This document shows positions 55,453 to 64,000 of a stretch of 64,000 nucleotides of DNA, in pieces. This DNA is from Paraburkholderia metrosideri (GTDB lineage: Bacteria; Pseudomonadota; Gammaproteobacteria; Burkholderiales; Burkholderiaceae). How positions within the stretch are numbered: position 1 is the first letter of the stretch; every line of letters begins with the position of its first letter. The position numbers were made by a program, and so were the translations under genes. Below the pieces are notes generated by a model. It was not told the DNA's origin, made no database searches, and was given only the letters and a program-made list of their open reading frames with translations. The stretch spans positions 558,001 to 622,000 of the forward strand of contig NZ_CAJHCP010000002.1 in assembly GCF_904848625.1 (NCBI RefSeq). The letters run 5' to 3'.

Positions 55453-55644
55453 ATGGAACAGGAACAGGGCACACAAGAGGAACAGGTTCGCACGCGCGCC
55501 TACTACCTGTGGCAGCAGGCCACGGATCCTAAAGGCACCCCGGACGAGTACTGGGAGCAGGCTCGCGCTGAGATCGAGAAGGAAGCGCCGCCCGTAGAAA
55601 GTGGGCCGATTGCGGACGAGCCCGCGAAAGAGCCTTCCAAATAA
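55453..55644 (+). CDS. DUF2934 small protein
   Basis: A 63-residue protein with the DUF2934 pattern: RTRAYYLWQQATDPKGTPDEYWEQARAEIE, where the Y-x2-W and late W-x2-A spacing is typical. The Pro/Glu tail is disordered. Function unknown; many Burkholderia genomes carry several copies, sometimes near glg or tre genes, and here it follows glgX by 190 bases. The ATG at 55453 gives the usual short N-terminus. Confidence 0.85.
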   Translation: MEQEQGTQEEQVRTRAYYLWQQATDPKGTPDEYWEQARAEIEKEAPPVESGPIADEPAKEPSK

Positions 55645-55788
55645 GTAAAAAGCGCTGCGCAGCGACTGGCGACGCCGATGCCGTCACCGCGGAATCAGGT
55701 CCGCGACGCCATCGGCGTTTGCAATTCGAGCGAGCTTTCGCAGCCACCTAAACCACCTCGTGTCATTGCAACCGCATCCATCGAACCC

Positions 55789-57801
55789 ATGAAGGACTCA
55801 ACCGACCCACGCGCCGCGCGGCCTGCCGCGCGCATTCAGGCGCCACCCGCTGCGTTCGGCGTCGACGGGCTGGTGGCGCTGGGTGTCGGCGTCACGGCAG
55901 TGGCCTGCCTGTACTTCGCCAGCGCCGTTCTGATTCCGATCACGCTGGCCATTTTGCTGAGCTTTCTCGTTGCGCCGCTGGTCGACTCGCTGGCGCGACT
56001 CAGGCTCGGGCACGTTGCGTCGGTGTTCGCCGCCATGCTGATTTCGATGTCGGTGATTGGCTTACTCGGCGCGCTCATCGCCACGCAATTGACCGATCTC
56101 GCCGCCGGCATGCCGCGTTATCAGGTGACCATCGAACAAAAGATGGATACCGTCCACACTCTGACGATAGGCAGGTTGAACCGCTTTGCCAGCGCCGCCG
56201 GTCAGGCGTTGCAACGCGCGACGATCGAACCTGCGCCGCCGCCCGAAACCACGCAAAGCGCGACGTCGCCTGCCAGTTCGCGGCCCACGTCAGCCGTGCC
56301 CGTCGAAGTGCGCGAGCCGGTGCCCACGCCGTTCGAACTGGCGAGGCGGGTGTTGTCGCCGGCTATCAGCCCGCTAGAAACCGCGTTTATCGTGTTCGTC
56401 GTCATGATCGTGATCCTGTTGCAACGCGACGATTTGCGGGACCGTGCGATTCGACTGTTCGGCTCGCGCGATCTGCATCGCACGACGACTGTCATGGACG
56501 AAGCGGCCAGGCGTCTGAGCCGCTACTTCGTGTCGCAACTCGGGCTGAATGCAGGGGTGGGCCTCGTGATCGGCGCGGGACTGTTTCTGATCGGCGTGCC
56601 GAGTCCGATTCTATGGGGCATTCTTGCCGCGTTGCTGCGGCTCGTGCCTTACGTTGGCATCTGGATATCGGCGACGCTCGCCACCGCGCTGGCCGCCGCG
56701 GTGAGTCCCGGGTGGGCGATGGCGATCTGGTCGCTGACCTTGTTTGTCACCGTGGAGTTGCTGGTGGGGCAGGTGGTCGAGCCATTGCTATACGGACGCA
56801 GCACCGGGCTCTCGCCGTTTTCGGTCGTCGTTGCCGCGATTTTCTGGAGCTGGATCTGGGGGCCGATAGGCCTGATCCTGTCGACACCGCTCACACTGTG
56901 TCTGCTGGTGCTGGGGCGACATGTGCGCCGGCTGGAATTTCTCGACGTGTTGCTCGGCGATCAGCCCGCACTCACGCCTGTCGAAAATTTTTATCAAAGG
57001 GCGCTGGCGGGCGATCCGGATGAAGCGATCGAGCAGGCCGAAGGATTGTTGCGCGAGCGTTCGCTGTCCGCGTATTACGACGAAGTGGCGATCAAGGGAT
57101 TGCAGCTTGCGACCATCGATGTGGTGCGCGGCAGCGTCACCACCGCGCAACTCGCGCGAATCGAGGCGACCACCAACGATCTGGTGGATGGCCTCGACAG
57201 TTATGACGATATCGAACCAGCACCGCCGGTGGTAGAGGAAAACTGGAGTGCGGTGGGGCCGTCGGCAGAGACACGGGACGAGACCTGCGATACGCGCGTG
57301 GTGGCGACTGTCGAGACTACGCAGCACAGCGCGGCGCATTACACGGCCGACGCCGCGCGTCCGTTGGCCAACTCGCGCGTATTGTGCATCCCCGGGCGCG
57401 GTCCGCTCGACGCCCTCGCGACGACCATCCTGTTGCAGTTGCTCGGCAAGCACGGCTTTGCCGCACGCTCGTTACCGCACGAAGCCGTGTCGCGTGCTTC
57501 GATCGACCGTCTCGAAGCGGACGATGTAGGGATTGTCTGCATTCTCTATTTACAGATCGACGGCATCCCTTCGCATTTGCGCTATCTGGTCAGGCGGATC
57601 CGCGCGCGGCTGCCGAAGGTGTCGATCGTGGTGGGGCTGTGGGTGCAGGAAGATACACAGAAGTGGAGCGCGGATCTGCAAAGCGCAATGGGCGCGGAGT
57701 GTTATGCCACGTCGCTGCGAGAGATCGTGGCGGCTTGCCGGCGGGTCGAGCAGGGGCCGCAGCAGGTTGAGCAGGAGACGCTAGTCGTGGTGGATGTCTA
57801 G
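55789..57801 (+). CDS. AI-2E-family transporter with a C-terminal soluble domain
   Basis: A 670-residue inner-membrane protein of the AI-2E (PerM/TqsA/YdiK) family. Two helices come first (about 24-70). A periplasmic or cytoplasmic loop with Pro/Thr-rich linker (about 145-185) precedes the conserved block of helices (about 200-380) with YFVSQLGLNAGVGLVIGAGL, RLVPYVGIWI and the signature GVPSPILWGILAALLRLVPY. After LILSTPLTLCLLVLGRHV a soluble tail of nearly 290 residues follows. Its last part (about 531-650, RVLCIPGRGPLDALATTILL to AECYATSLREIV) looks like a Rossmann-type, cobalamin-binding-like fold without the usual D-x-H-x2-G histidine. Family members export small hydrophobic signals or act in sodium/proton exchange; no substrate is known. 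Confidence 0.88.
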   Translation: MKDSTDPRAARPAARIQAPPAAFGVDGLVALGVGVTAVACLYFASAVLIPITLAILLSFLVAPLVDSLARLRLGHVASVFAAMLISMSVIGLLGALIATQLTDLAAGMPRYQVTIEQKMDTVHTLTIGRLNRFASAAGQALQRATIEPAPPPETTQSATSPASSRPTSAVPVEVREPVPTPFELARRVLSPAISPLETAFIVFVVMIVILLQRDDLRDRAIRLFGSRDLHRTTTVMDEAARRLSRYFVSQLGLNAGVGLVIGAGLFLIGVPSPILWGILAALLRLVPYVGIWISATLATALAAAVSPGWAMAIWSLTLFVTVELLVGQVVEPLLYGRSTGLSPFSVVVAAIFWSWIWGPIGLILSTPLTLCLLVLGRHVRRLEFLDVLLGDQPALTPVENFYQRALAGDPDEAIEQAEGLLRERSLSAYYDEVAIKGLQLATIDVVRGSVTTAQLARIEATTNDLVDGLDSYDDIEPAPPVVEENWSAVGPSAETRDETCDTRVVATVETTQHSAAHYTADAARPLANSRVLCIPGRGPLDALATTILLQLLGKHGFAARSLPHEAVSRASIDRLEADDVGIVCILYLQIDGIPSHLRYLVRRIRARLPKVSIVVGLWVQEDTQKWSADLQSAMGAECYATSLREIVAACRRVEQGPQQVEQETLVVVDV

Positions 57802-57854
57802 CGGGCGTGTTCACTCCCGCCTTCGGTAGCGCCCACCTGGCTCATGCAGCGCGA

Positions 57855-59474
57855 CTATCCGCCGCTCTGCTGCGCTGGCGCCATGGTTGAAGACGAAGCG
57901 TGCGTGTCGTCCTGCCAACCCCCACCCAACGCTTTATACAGAGAGACCAGATCGGTGCTCACCTGCATCGTGCCCTGCGCATATTGCTGACGCGCTTCAG
58001 CCAATTGCCGTTCCGCATCGAGCACATTGATAAAACTGGTAATGCCTTTGCGATAGCTGTCGCGTGCCAGGTCGAACGATGCCTGCTGCGCCGCTACGCT
58101 ATCGCCGAGCGAATCGCGCCGCGTCTGATCCGTGCGATACACGACGAGAGCGTTATCCACATCGCGCAGCGCCATCAGTACCGTCTTACGATAATCGAGC
58201 GCCGCTTCGGCTTGCTGCGCCTTCGACATCTGCAAATTGGACACCAGTGCGCCGCCCTGGAAAATCGGCAGCGAGATACTCGGTCCAAACGAGTAGAACA
58301 GAGACGACCACCTGGAGAGATAGCTCGCACTGGTCGCGCGTGTTCCCACCTGGCCCGTCAGCGACACGTCGGGATAGAACTGCGCAACTGCGACGCCGAC
58401 ATTGGCCGTAGCCGCATGCAGACTGGCCTCCGCACGCCGGATGTCCGGACGGCGGCGCGCCAGGGTGGATGGCAAACCCACCGGCACGGTGGGCGGCACC
58501 GGCGGCACCGCAGCGGGTGTGCCGAGTTGCGCCTCCAGTGCGCCGGGCGGCTCGCCGACCAGATAAGCAAGACCGTTCAGCGCCTGCGCAATCTGTTGCT
58601 CATATTGCGGCAATTGCGCCTGCGTCTGCGCCAGTTGCGCGGTGGCACTCTTCACATCGAGTTCACTGGCAAGCCCGACCTTCGCCTGACTCTGTGTCAA
58701 CTCGACGATCTCGCGTTGCTGGTCGACGAGACTGACGGCAATGTCGTGCAACGCCTGCGCGCCGCGTAGTTGCATGTACGTCTGTGCGACCTCGGCTTCG
58801 AGCGACAGCAGTGCGTCGTTACGGCTTTCAATTGCCTCGCTGGTTTGCGCATTGGCAGCTTCGACCGAGCGGCGTACGCGCCCGAACAGATCCAGTTCCC
58901 ACGATGCATCGAAGCCGACTTGCCACAGGTTGATCGGCGCCGTCAGCTGATTCAGCACGTTGTTTGCGCCGTTTTGCAACGTGGCGCCTGCGCCTGGCGC
59001 GATCGCGTTGACGGGCGAATTCGGCGCGCCGAGTTGATTGACCTTGTCGTACACGCCGCCTGATTCAAGAAAGCCTTTTACGCCGAGCTGTTCACGCTGG
59101 TAGCTGCCGGTGGCACGCACGTCCGGCAATCCCTGCGCCGCGGCACTCTGAACCTGCGTACGCGCCTCGGCAATACGCAATACCGCTTCCTGCAGGTCCA
59201 GATTGCTGCGGGCGGCGCGCTCGATCAGCGCGTCGAGCGTAGGGTCGCTGAAGTTGCGCCACCAGTGCGGATCAGGATCGGTGTCGAGCGTGGGAACCGA
59301 CGCCACGCTGGCCTCGGACGCGCCCGTGGCGCTCGCCGCTGTGCGCTGCGGATCATGCCATTGCGCCGGTACGTCGGCGTTCGGCGCATGGAAATCAGGA
59401 CCGACCGTGCAACCGGCCAGCAGCAGGGCGAGCGTCACGGACGTCAGCCGGAAATTGAACCTCGCGCGCGTCAT
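57855..59474 (-). CDS. Outer-membrane efflux lipoprotein (NodT/TolC type)
   Basis: A 539-residue outer-membrane factor. The N-terminus has a lipoprotein signal with lipobox LLAGC (Cys22) and the family opening CTVGPDFHAP. Two repeats of the outer-membrane efflux domain follow, with LDALIERAARSNLDLQEAVLRIAEAR near residue 80 and RRPDIRRAEASLHAATANVGVAVAQFYPDVSL near 340. It would form the exit duct of a tripartite pump. It starts one base after the stop of the EmrB-like gene and closes the operon emrA-DUF4148-emrB-omf. Confidence 0.95.
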   Translation of the reverse strand: MTRARFNFRLTSVTLALLLAGCTVGPDFHAPNADVPAQWHDPQRTAASATGASEASVASVPTLDTDPDPHWWRNFSDPTLDALIERAARSNLDLQEAVLRIAEARTQVQSAAAQGLPDVRATGSYQREQLGVKGFLESGGVYDKVNQLGAPNSPVNAIAPGAGATLQNGANNVLNQLTAPINLWQVGFDASWELDLFGRVRRSVEAANAQTSEAIESRNDALLSLEAEVAQTYMQLRGAQALHDIAVSLVDQQREIVELTQSQAKVGLASELDVKSATAQLAQTQAQLPQYEQQIAQALNGLAYLVGEPPGALEAQLGTPAAVPPVPPTVPVGLPSTLARRRPDIRRAEASLHAATANVGVAVAQFYPDVSLTGQVGTRATSASYLSRWSSLFYSFGPSISLPIFQGGALVSNLQMSKAQQAEAALDYRKTVLMALRDVDNALVVYRTDQTRRDSLGDSVAAQQASFDLARDSYRKGITSFINVLDAERQLAEARQQYAQGTMQVSTDLVSLYKALGGGWQDDTHASSSTMAPAQQSGG

Positions 59475-59475
59475 C

Positions 59476-61065
59476 TCAATGTCCTCCAGCGCCGCCGGCC
59501 GCCTTCGCCGGAGAAAAGAAGAACGTCATCGGAATGCAGAGCGCACAAAAAATGGCGAGGATCGCGAAGACGTCGATATAAGCGAGAATGGTCGATTGGG
59601 AAATGAACTCGTTGTACATGTGGCCAGTGGCAGTTTGGGTGGCCTGCGAAAACGGCACGCCGGTCATCTCGGCGATGGTCTGCGCGTTGCGTTGAATGGC
59701 GTCGTTGTAGTTCTGCGAAAACTGGGACATGTGACCGGACAAGTGAGCCATGCGAGCCTGGGAGCGCTCGCGGATCAGCGCGGTCGACAGCGAAATGCCG
59801 ATCGACCCCGCCACGTTGCGAAACATCGTGAATAGCGCCGACGCGTCGTCGTTCAGGCGCGGCGGCACGGTCAGATAGGCGAGTGTCGTAATCGGCACGA
59901 ACAGGAAACCGATGGCGAGCGATTGCGCGCTACGCATTTTCACCAGCGTTGCATAGTCGATGTTCGGCACGAGCCGGTGCGAATACATCAACGAGGCAGC
60001 GAGTAACGCAAAGCCGGTGGCGACCAGAAAGCGCGTCTGCACATAAGGCATCAGCTTGCTGATGATTGGAATTTCCAGCACGATCAACACAGCGCCCGGC
60101 GACAGCACGAGCCCAGCGAGCATCGCCGTATAACCGAGTTGCTGTTGGGCGAGTTGCGGCACCAGCACCGCACTGCCGTACAGAATCGTCGCGAATGCGC
60201 CGATCGTCGCACAGCCGAGCGCGAAGTTACGATCCTTCAGACAGCGCAGGTCGACCACCGGCTTCTTCGTATAAAGCAGCCAGACTATGGCGCCGGTAAT
60301 CCCTGCCACCGCGAGCACCGCGAACGTGCGAATAAAGTTCGACGAGAACCAGTCCGCATCTTCGCCGCGATCGAGCATCACTTGCAGACAGCCAAGCCCG
60401 ATCGCGATCAGCGTAATGCCGATGTAATCGACCGATACTTTCGAGTCGCCTTTCTTTTTCCACGGCGGATCTTCGACCAGTTGAAACACCGCGAGCGTGG
60501 TGATCACACCCACCGGTACGTTGAGTAGAAACACCCAGCGCCACGAGAAGTTATCGGTGATCCAGCCGCCAAGCGTGGGCCCCAGTACCGGCGCAACCAC
60601 GATCGCCACCGCCGAAATCGAAAACGCGCGGCCGCGTTGTTCTGGCGGGAAGGTGTCGAGAATGATCGACTGCTGGTTCGGTTGAAGACCGCCGCCAAAA
60701 AAGCCCTGCAAAATACGGAAGACAATCAGTTGCCACAAGTCAGTGGCAATGCCGCAGAGAAACGAGCAGATTGTGAACGCGATAATGCAGACGAGAAAAT
60801 AGCGTTTGCGGCCGAGTAGTCGTCCGAGAAAGCCGGAGATGGGCAGCACGATGCCATTGGCAACGAGATACGACGTCAGTGTCCACGTCGCTTCGTCATA
60901 ACTGGCCGACATGGTGCCGGCAATATGCGGCAATGCGACGTTGACGATCGTCGTGTCGAGTACTTCCATGAATGCCGCAAGCGTCACGACAATCGCGATG
61001 AGCCACGGGTTAGCCGCCGGTTTCCAGTTCGATTGACTGCTGGCGGATGCGTCGGCTGAACTCAT
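59476..61065 (-). CDS. EmrB/QacA-type DHA2 multidrug transporter
   Basis: A 529-residue inner-membrane drug/proton antiporter with fourteen predicted helices. Visible marks are LDTTIVNVALPHIAG in TM1 (DHA2 motif D1), the loop GRLLGRKRYFL (motif A), FRILQGFFGGGLQPNQQ, and APVLGPTLGGWITDNFSWRW (motif C). Its opening AAFMEVLDTTIVNVALPHIAG is typical of EmrB. It uses the proton gradient to push drugs through the EmrA-type adaptor and outer-membrane duct encoded alongside. The ATG at 61065 is preferred, with GAGGTG just upstream on the minus strand; a GTG at 61071 is an alternative. Confidence 0.95.
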   Translation of the reverse strand: MSSADASASSQSNWKPAANPWLIAIVVTLAAFMEVLDTTIVNVALPHIAGTMSASYDEATWTLTSYLVANGIVLPISGFLGRLLGRKRYFLVCIIAFTICSFLCGIATDLWQLIVFRILQGFFGGGLQPNQQSIILDTFPPEQRGRAFSISAVAIVVAPVLGPTLGGWITDNFSWRWVFLLNVPVGVITTLAVFQLVEDPPWKKKGDSKVSVDYIGITLIAIGLGCLQVMLDRGEDADWFSSNFIRTFAVLAVAGITGAIVWLLYTKKPVVDLRCLKDRNFALGCATIGAFATILYGSAVLVPQLAQQQLGYTAMLAGLVLSPGAVLIVLEIPIISKLMPYVQTRFLVATGFALLAASLMYSHRLVPNIDYATLVKMRSAQSLAIGFLFVPITTLAYLTVPPRLNDDASALFTMFRNVAGSIGISLSTALIRERSQARMAHLSGHMSQFSQNYNDAIQRNAQTIAEMTGVPFSQATQTATGHMYNEFISQSTILAYIDVFAILAIFCALCIPMTFFFSPAKAAGGAGGH

Positions 61066-61132
61066 GCGCACCTCGCGTCAAAAGGGTGGCGCGAGGCGCG
61101 ACAAGCTCTTGCGGCAACTCTGCGATAGCGGT

Positions 61133-61429
61133 TTATTGCGTAGTTTGCGCGCCTTGCGGAGGCTGGGTCGCGCCCGTTGCGCCGTTCGCTTTCTTCTCCG
61201 CATTCTGGACGTCCTGCGGATACTGCTGATCGGTCGCACTCGGCTGATATCCGTTCTGTTCGAGCTTCTTCAATTCCGCCTTCTTGGCACTGCGGGTGGT
61301 CGTACTGTTTTGCGAGGTCGCGGCAGGCTGCTGCGCCTGCACGAGATGCGCGCTCGCCACGGTCAGCACCGATGCAGCGACGACGCGGGCAAAGGTGCGA
61401 CTGGCTTGACGTCCGAGGAACGGGTTCAT
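61133..61429 (-). CDS. DUF4148 small exported protein inside the efflux operon
   Basis: A 98-residue protein with a signal peptide (ARVVAASVLTVASAHLVQAQ, ending near residue 33) and the DUF4148 motif AKKAELKKLEQNGYQPSATD, then QYPQDVQNAEKKA and a Gln/Thr-rich end. This small periplasmic family is abundant in Burkholderiales and has no known function. It lies between emrA and emrB, in the same direction with 132 and 67 base gaps, so it is surely part of the operon. GGGAGCCCATC precedes the ATG at 61429. An upstream ATG at 61456 also reads in frame. Confidence 0.88.
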   Translation of the reverse strand: MNPFLGRQASRTFARVVAASVLTVASAHLVQAQQPAATSQNSTTTRSAKKAELKKLEQNGYQPSATDQQYPQDVQNAEKKANGATGATQPPQGAQTTQ

Positions 61430-61561
61430 GATGGGCTCCCTCAATGTGGCTTTCATGAAGCTCTTTCCAGCATGAAGCGTGCCTTGACGGGCGTTGAAGC
61501 TGAAGCGTGTGCAGTCGACGCCGCCACGCCGGCGAAAAAATCGTACGCGCAATGAGCGGCA

Positions 61562-62779
61562 TCATTTCAGAAACACCTTTGGCGTCACCGACAAGCCGAG
61601 TGCGAGTGGATGATCGTGCGGCACGCCGTCGTCGATGACGATCTTCACCGGCACCCGCTGCACGATCTTCACGAAGTTGCCGGTGGCATTTTCAGCGGGA
61701 AACGCCGAGAAGCGCGAACCGGTGCCGAGCTGCACGCTATCGATGTGACCGTGCAAATGCAGTTGCGGAAACGCGTCGACGCCGACGGTGACCTTGTCTC
61801 CCGGACGCATCCGTTCAAGCTGGGACTCCTTGAAATTCGCCGTGACCCAGACCTCAGGCGTCACGATCGAGAAAAGCGCTACGCCCGCTTGCAGAAAGGT
61901 GCCCAGTTGCACATTGCGTCGTGTAATCCAGCCATCGGACGGCGAGCGCACTTCGCAATAAGACAGATTCAATTGCGCCTGCTCGAGTTGGGCTTCGGCT
62001 TGCTGAACCTGCTGACGGCGCTCTTCGACGGTTGCTTCAGTCTGACGGATCTGCTGCGGCACGAGGCTCGCGGTCTGTTGCTGCGCGCGCGCCTGCTCGA
62101 CGCTGGCGCTGGCTGATTGCCGCTGCGCGTCGGCGGTATCGACGTTCTGTTGCGAGGTGGCACGCTGATCGACCGCATGCTGACGCACGTATTGCGCTTG
62201 CGCCTGGCGGAAATTCGCCTCAGCCGACGAGGTCTGCGCTTTAGCCTGACGGAACTGTGCCGGATATTGCACCCGCGCGATGTCGAGTTGGACTTCGGCC
62301 GCATGCAATTGCGCCTTTGCAAGGCCGACCTGCGCCTGCGCTTCGTCGACCTTCGCCTGATAGTCGCGCTTGTCGATGACGACCAGCAGATCGCCGCGGT
62401 GCACGTAGACGTTATCGTTGACGGCCAGATTCACCACATAGCCCGAGACTTTCGGCGCCATGGTGATTGCATTGCCGTCGGTGTACGCGTCGTCGGTGGT
62501 GATCTGGTTACGGGTGGCGAACCACCAGACAAACGCAACGATCGCCAGAATAATCACCACGATGGCAAGAATGATCAGCGGCTTTTTGCCGGGCTTCTTG
62601 CGTTTGCCTTCATCGCCGTCGTCGCCATTTTTGCCGTTGCTTTTCTTGTTGCCGTCATCGTCTTCGCTGTCATCGCGACGTTGGCCGTCGTCTTTTTTCT
62701 CAGCAGATTTTCCGTCGTGTGCAGCTTGATTTTCTTGCTTATCCTGCTCGTCGTGAGCGGAGCCGGTCTCGTCTGACAT
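61562..62779 (-). CDS. EmrA/HlyD-type membrane-fusion protein
   Basis: A 405-residue adaptor of the HlyD/EmrA family that links EmrB to the outer-membrane duct. Residues 1-66 are a long, very charged cytoplasmic tail (DDSEDDDGNKKSNGKNGDDG) much longer than in E. coli EmrA. One membrane helix follows at 67-88 (PLIILAIVVIILAIVAFVWW). Then TTDDAYTDGNAITMAPKVSG and the biotinyl-lipoyl half, a long Gln/Ala coiled-coil hairpin (about 145-275), the matching second lipoyl half (LSYCEVRSPSDGWITRRNVQ), and the beta-barrel GDKVTVGVDAF. It is the first gene of the operon. Confidence 0.95.
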   Translation of the reverse strand: MSDETGSAHDEQDKQENQAAHDGKSAEKKDDGQRRDDSEDDDGNKKSNGKNGDDGDEGKRKKPGKKPLIILAIVVIILAIVAFVWWFATRNQITTDDAYTDGNAITMAPKVSGYVVNLAVNDNVYVHRGDLLVVIDKRDYQAKVDEAQAQVGLAKAQLHAAEVQLDIARVQYPAQFRQAKAQTSSAEANFRQAQAQYVRQHAVDQRATSQQNVDTADAQRQSASASVEQARAQQQTASLVPQQIRQTEATVEERRQQVQQAEAQLEQAQLNLSYCEVRSPSDGWITRRNVQLGTFLQAGVALFSIVTPEVWVTANFKESQLERMRPGDKVTVGVDAFPQLHLHGHIDSVQLGTGSRFSAFPAENATGNFVKIVQRVPVKIVIDDGVPHDHPLALGLSVTPKVFLK

Positions 62780-62824
62780 GGCGATGCGTCCCGTCGTTTC
62801 AGAGGGTTGATAAAAGCGGGGCTA

Positions 62825-62864
62825 AGAAAACCGCCCGTCGATGCGTCGACGCATCGGGGCGGTT
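62825..62864 (-). terminator. Terminator after the small minus-strand gene
   Basis: AACCGCCC (62829-62836) pairs with GGGCGGTT (62857-62864), and inside it CGATGCG pairs with CGCATCG around TCGA, with a 2-base bulge. On the minus strand the stem is followed by TTTTCTT. It separates the small gene from the emr operon. Confidence 0.85.
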
Positions 62865-62913
62865 CTGGTCCAATTGAGGTGATAACGCAGAACGCCGCTT
62901 GACTAGCGGTGAC

Positions 62914-63096
62914 TCAGCGCGCATCCGGTTTGTCGGCGGATGGCTTGTGCTTCGAGGGGGCGTCCTCATTCGGCACAATCTTCGTGGCGCCGCCCGTGGA
63001 GGGCGGATCGCTGGCGGGAAAGCTGTCTTCGACCTCTTTGTCGATCTGCTTTTCGCTCTTGTCGGCGTGCGGGTGCTTTTCCTTATGTGTTGTCAT
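62914..63096 (-). CDS. Small hydrophilic protein with a DSFPASDPPS motif
   Basis: A 60-residue soluble protein with KEVEDSFPASDPPS, a short motif I recall in many small uncharacterised bacterial proteins. The rest is Lys/Glu/Pro-rich and probably disordered. AAGGAGAAGTCGCT lies just before the ATG at 63096 on the minus strand. It lies 73 bases after the FAD oxidoreductase, in the same direction, and ends at a strong terminator. Function unknown. Confidence 0.82.
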   Translation of the reverse strand: MTTHKEKHPHADKSEKQIDKEVEDSFPASDPPSTGGATKIVPNEDAPSKHKPSADKPDAR

Positions 63097-63169
63097 AGCG
63101 ACTTCTCCTTCCGATTCCTTCAGGTAACCCATCAAGCGCGCGATGTCACGATTAATGACGGTGCGCGAT

Positions 63170-64000
63170 TCACAAGATGATCTCCAGCGCATGCGCGCGC
63201 GAAAGCCCACCACCCATCGCGTCGATCAAACGCGCGGTGTGTGCTTCGCGTTCGCAGGCCAGCACGGCGACCACGTTGCCGTCTTTCACATACAGCGCGA
63301 CGAATTGCTGCTGTTCCAGTTCGCCGTCGACCACGATTTCGTCCCACTCGTTCGCATGGCCGAGATATTCGAAGCGCTTGCCGAAGTGATAAGTCCAGAA
63401 GTACGGCACACCCATGTAGTGATTTCGCGCACCGCACATGTTTTCCGCTGCGATTCGTGCATGTTGTTGCGCGACGCGCCAGTGTTCGACACGCAACGGT
63501 TCCTGGTTTTCGTGCAGCGAGAACACCGCGATATCGCCTGCCGCGTAGAGACCCGGCGCAGCCTGCATGCCCGCATTGACGATCACGCCGCCGTCCTTCT
63601 GCAACGGCAATCCTTCGACAAACCCGGTTGCAGGAGCAACGCCCGTGCCTAACAGCACGACGTCGGCGGCAATGTGTTCGCCGCCTTCGAGCATCACCTC
63701 GTGCACATTGCCTTCTTCGCCTTCGAGCGATGCCACCTTCGCGCCGAGATGAAACACCACACCATTGCGTTCATGCAACGCGCGGAACATCTGGCCCGCA
63801 CGTTCGCCGAACTGCTTTTCAAACGGGATGGTCTCGGGGGAAATCACGCTGACCGGCGTGCCGCGCTTGCGCAGTGCAGACGCTGTTTCCAGACCGATAA
63901 AGCTGCTGCCGAGAATCGCCACCCGCACCTGTTGGGCGTTTTCGCCGAGCGCGTCGACTAGCGCGCCGGCATCGTCGAGATTGCGTAACACGTGTACGCC
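63170..64000 (-). CDS. FAD-dependent pyridine-nucleotide oxidoreductase, start outside window
   Basis: Only the C-terminal 277 residues are in the window; the frame stays open at base 64000. The sequence has the NAD-binding Rossmann motif VAILGSSFIGLETASALRKRG, then VISPETIPFEKQFGE, and the second FAD block GVIVNAGMQAAPGLYAAGDIA. The C-terminal dimerisation part has MGVPYFWTYHFGKRFEYLGH. It belongs to the group of ferredoxin/rubredoxin reductases and apoptosis-inducing-factor-like enzymes that may carry an N-terminal Rieske domain; that part would lie outside. Electron partner unknown. The start and its promoter cannot be seen here. Confidence 0.9.
   Translation of the reverse strand, partial: GVHVLRNLDDAGALVDALGENAQQVRVAILGSSFIGLETASALRKRGTPVSVISPETIPFEKQFGERAGQMFRALHERNGVVFHLGAKVASLEGEEGNVHEVMLEGGEHIAADVVLLGTGVAPATGFVEGLPLQKDGGVIVNAGMQAAPGLYAAGDIAVFSLHENQEPLRVEHWRVAQQHARIAAENMCGARNHYMGVPYFWTYHFGKRFEYLGHANEWDEIVVDGELEQQQFVALYVKDGNVVAVLACEREAHTARLIDAMGGGLSRAHALEIIL

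Overview
The window looks like a chromosomal stretch from a Burkholderiales bacterium, most likely Paraburkholderia or Burkholderia. Three things point there: the high-GC coding style, the two Burkholderia-type trimeric porins, and small families common in that group (DUF4148, DUF2934, a DUF6723-like protein, and a glucose dehydrogenase very like the Burkholderia cepacia FAD enzyme). I saw no rRNA, tRNA, CRISPR array, intact insertion sequence or replication origin. Most genes are ordinary and tightly packed on both strands.

Layout. 0.4-1.6 kb: a porin behind an AT-rich leader. 2.3-7.7 kb: an orphan type VI secretion island (PAAR tip, VgrG, DUF4123 adaptor, small co-chaperone, Tox-REase-5 nuclease effector, immunity protein, and a trailing immunity-like fragment). 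8-16.9 kb: metabolic and housekeeping genes (epoxide hydrolase, NCS1 permease, glycosyltransferase-like protein, HAD phosphatase, ArsR-AHSA1 pair, GST, Tat-exported aldo/keto reductase, SDR). 17-25 kb: an exported phosphoesterase with a cupredoxin, a FUSC-type exporter, a membrane diguanylate cyclase, a phytochelatin-synthase-like lipoprotein and glycogen synthase. 25-32 kb: a DUF3311/SSS symporter pair, MarC, a class II amidotransferase, and a CobS/CobT-like AAA-VWA pair. 32.5-37.4 kb: a second porin and the three-subunit FAD glucose dehydrogenase operon. 37.7-43 kb: small proteins, a cupin, transketolase and a lipoprotein. 43-52.6 kb: ZapE, a PAS hybrid histidine kinase overlapping an RsbQ-like hydrolase, YihY, an exonuclease-DNA ligase pair and a lone receiver. 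53-64 kb: GlgX, DUF2934, an AI-2E-type permease with a soluble tail, an EmrA/DUF4148/EmrB/outer-membrane-factor efflux operon, and the start-truncated end of an FAD oxidoreductase.

How genes work together. The T6SS island is a complete load-and-fire cartridge (tip, spike, chaperones, toxin, antidote) with no secretion machine of its own in this window. The second porin and the glucose dehydrogenase suggest periplasmic sugar oxidation. GlgA and GlgX are both glycogen enzymes but sit 30 kb apart. The efflux operon encodes a whole tripartite pump. The most interesting candidates for follow-up are the T6SS cartridge, the RsbQ-hydrolase/PAS-kinase pair, the leaderless ArsR promoter-operator, and the AI-2E permease with a degenerate cobalamin-binding-like tail. 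None is certain to be new; each resembles known families combined in an unusual way.
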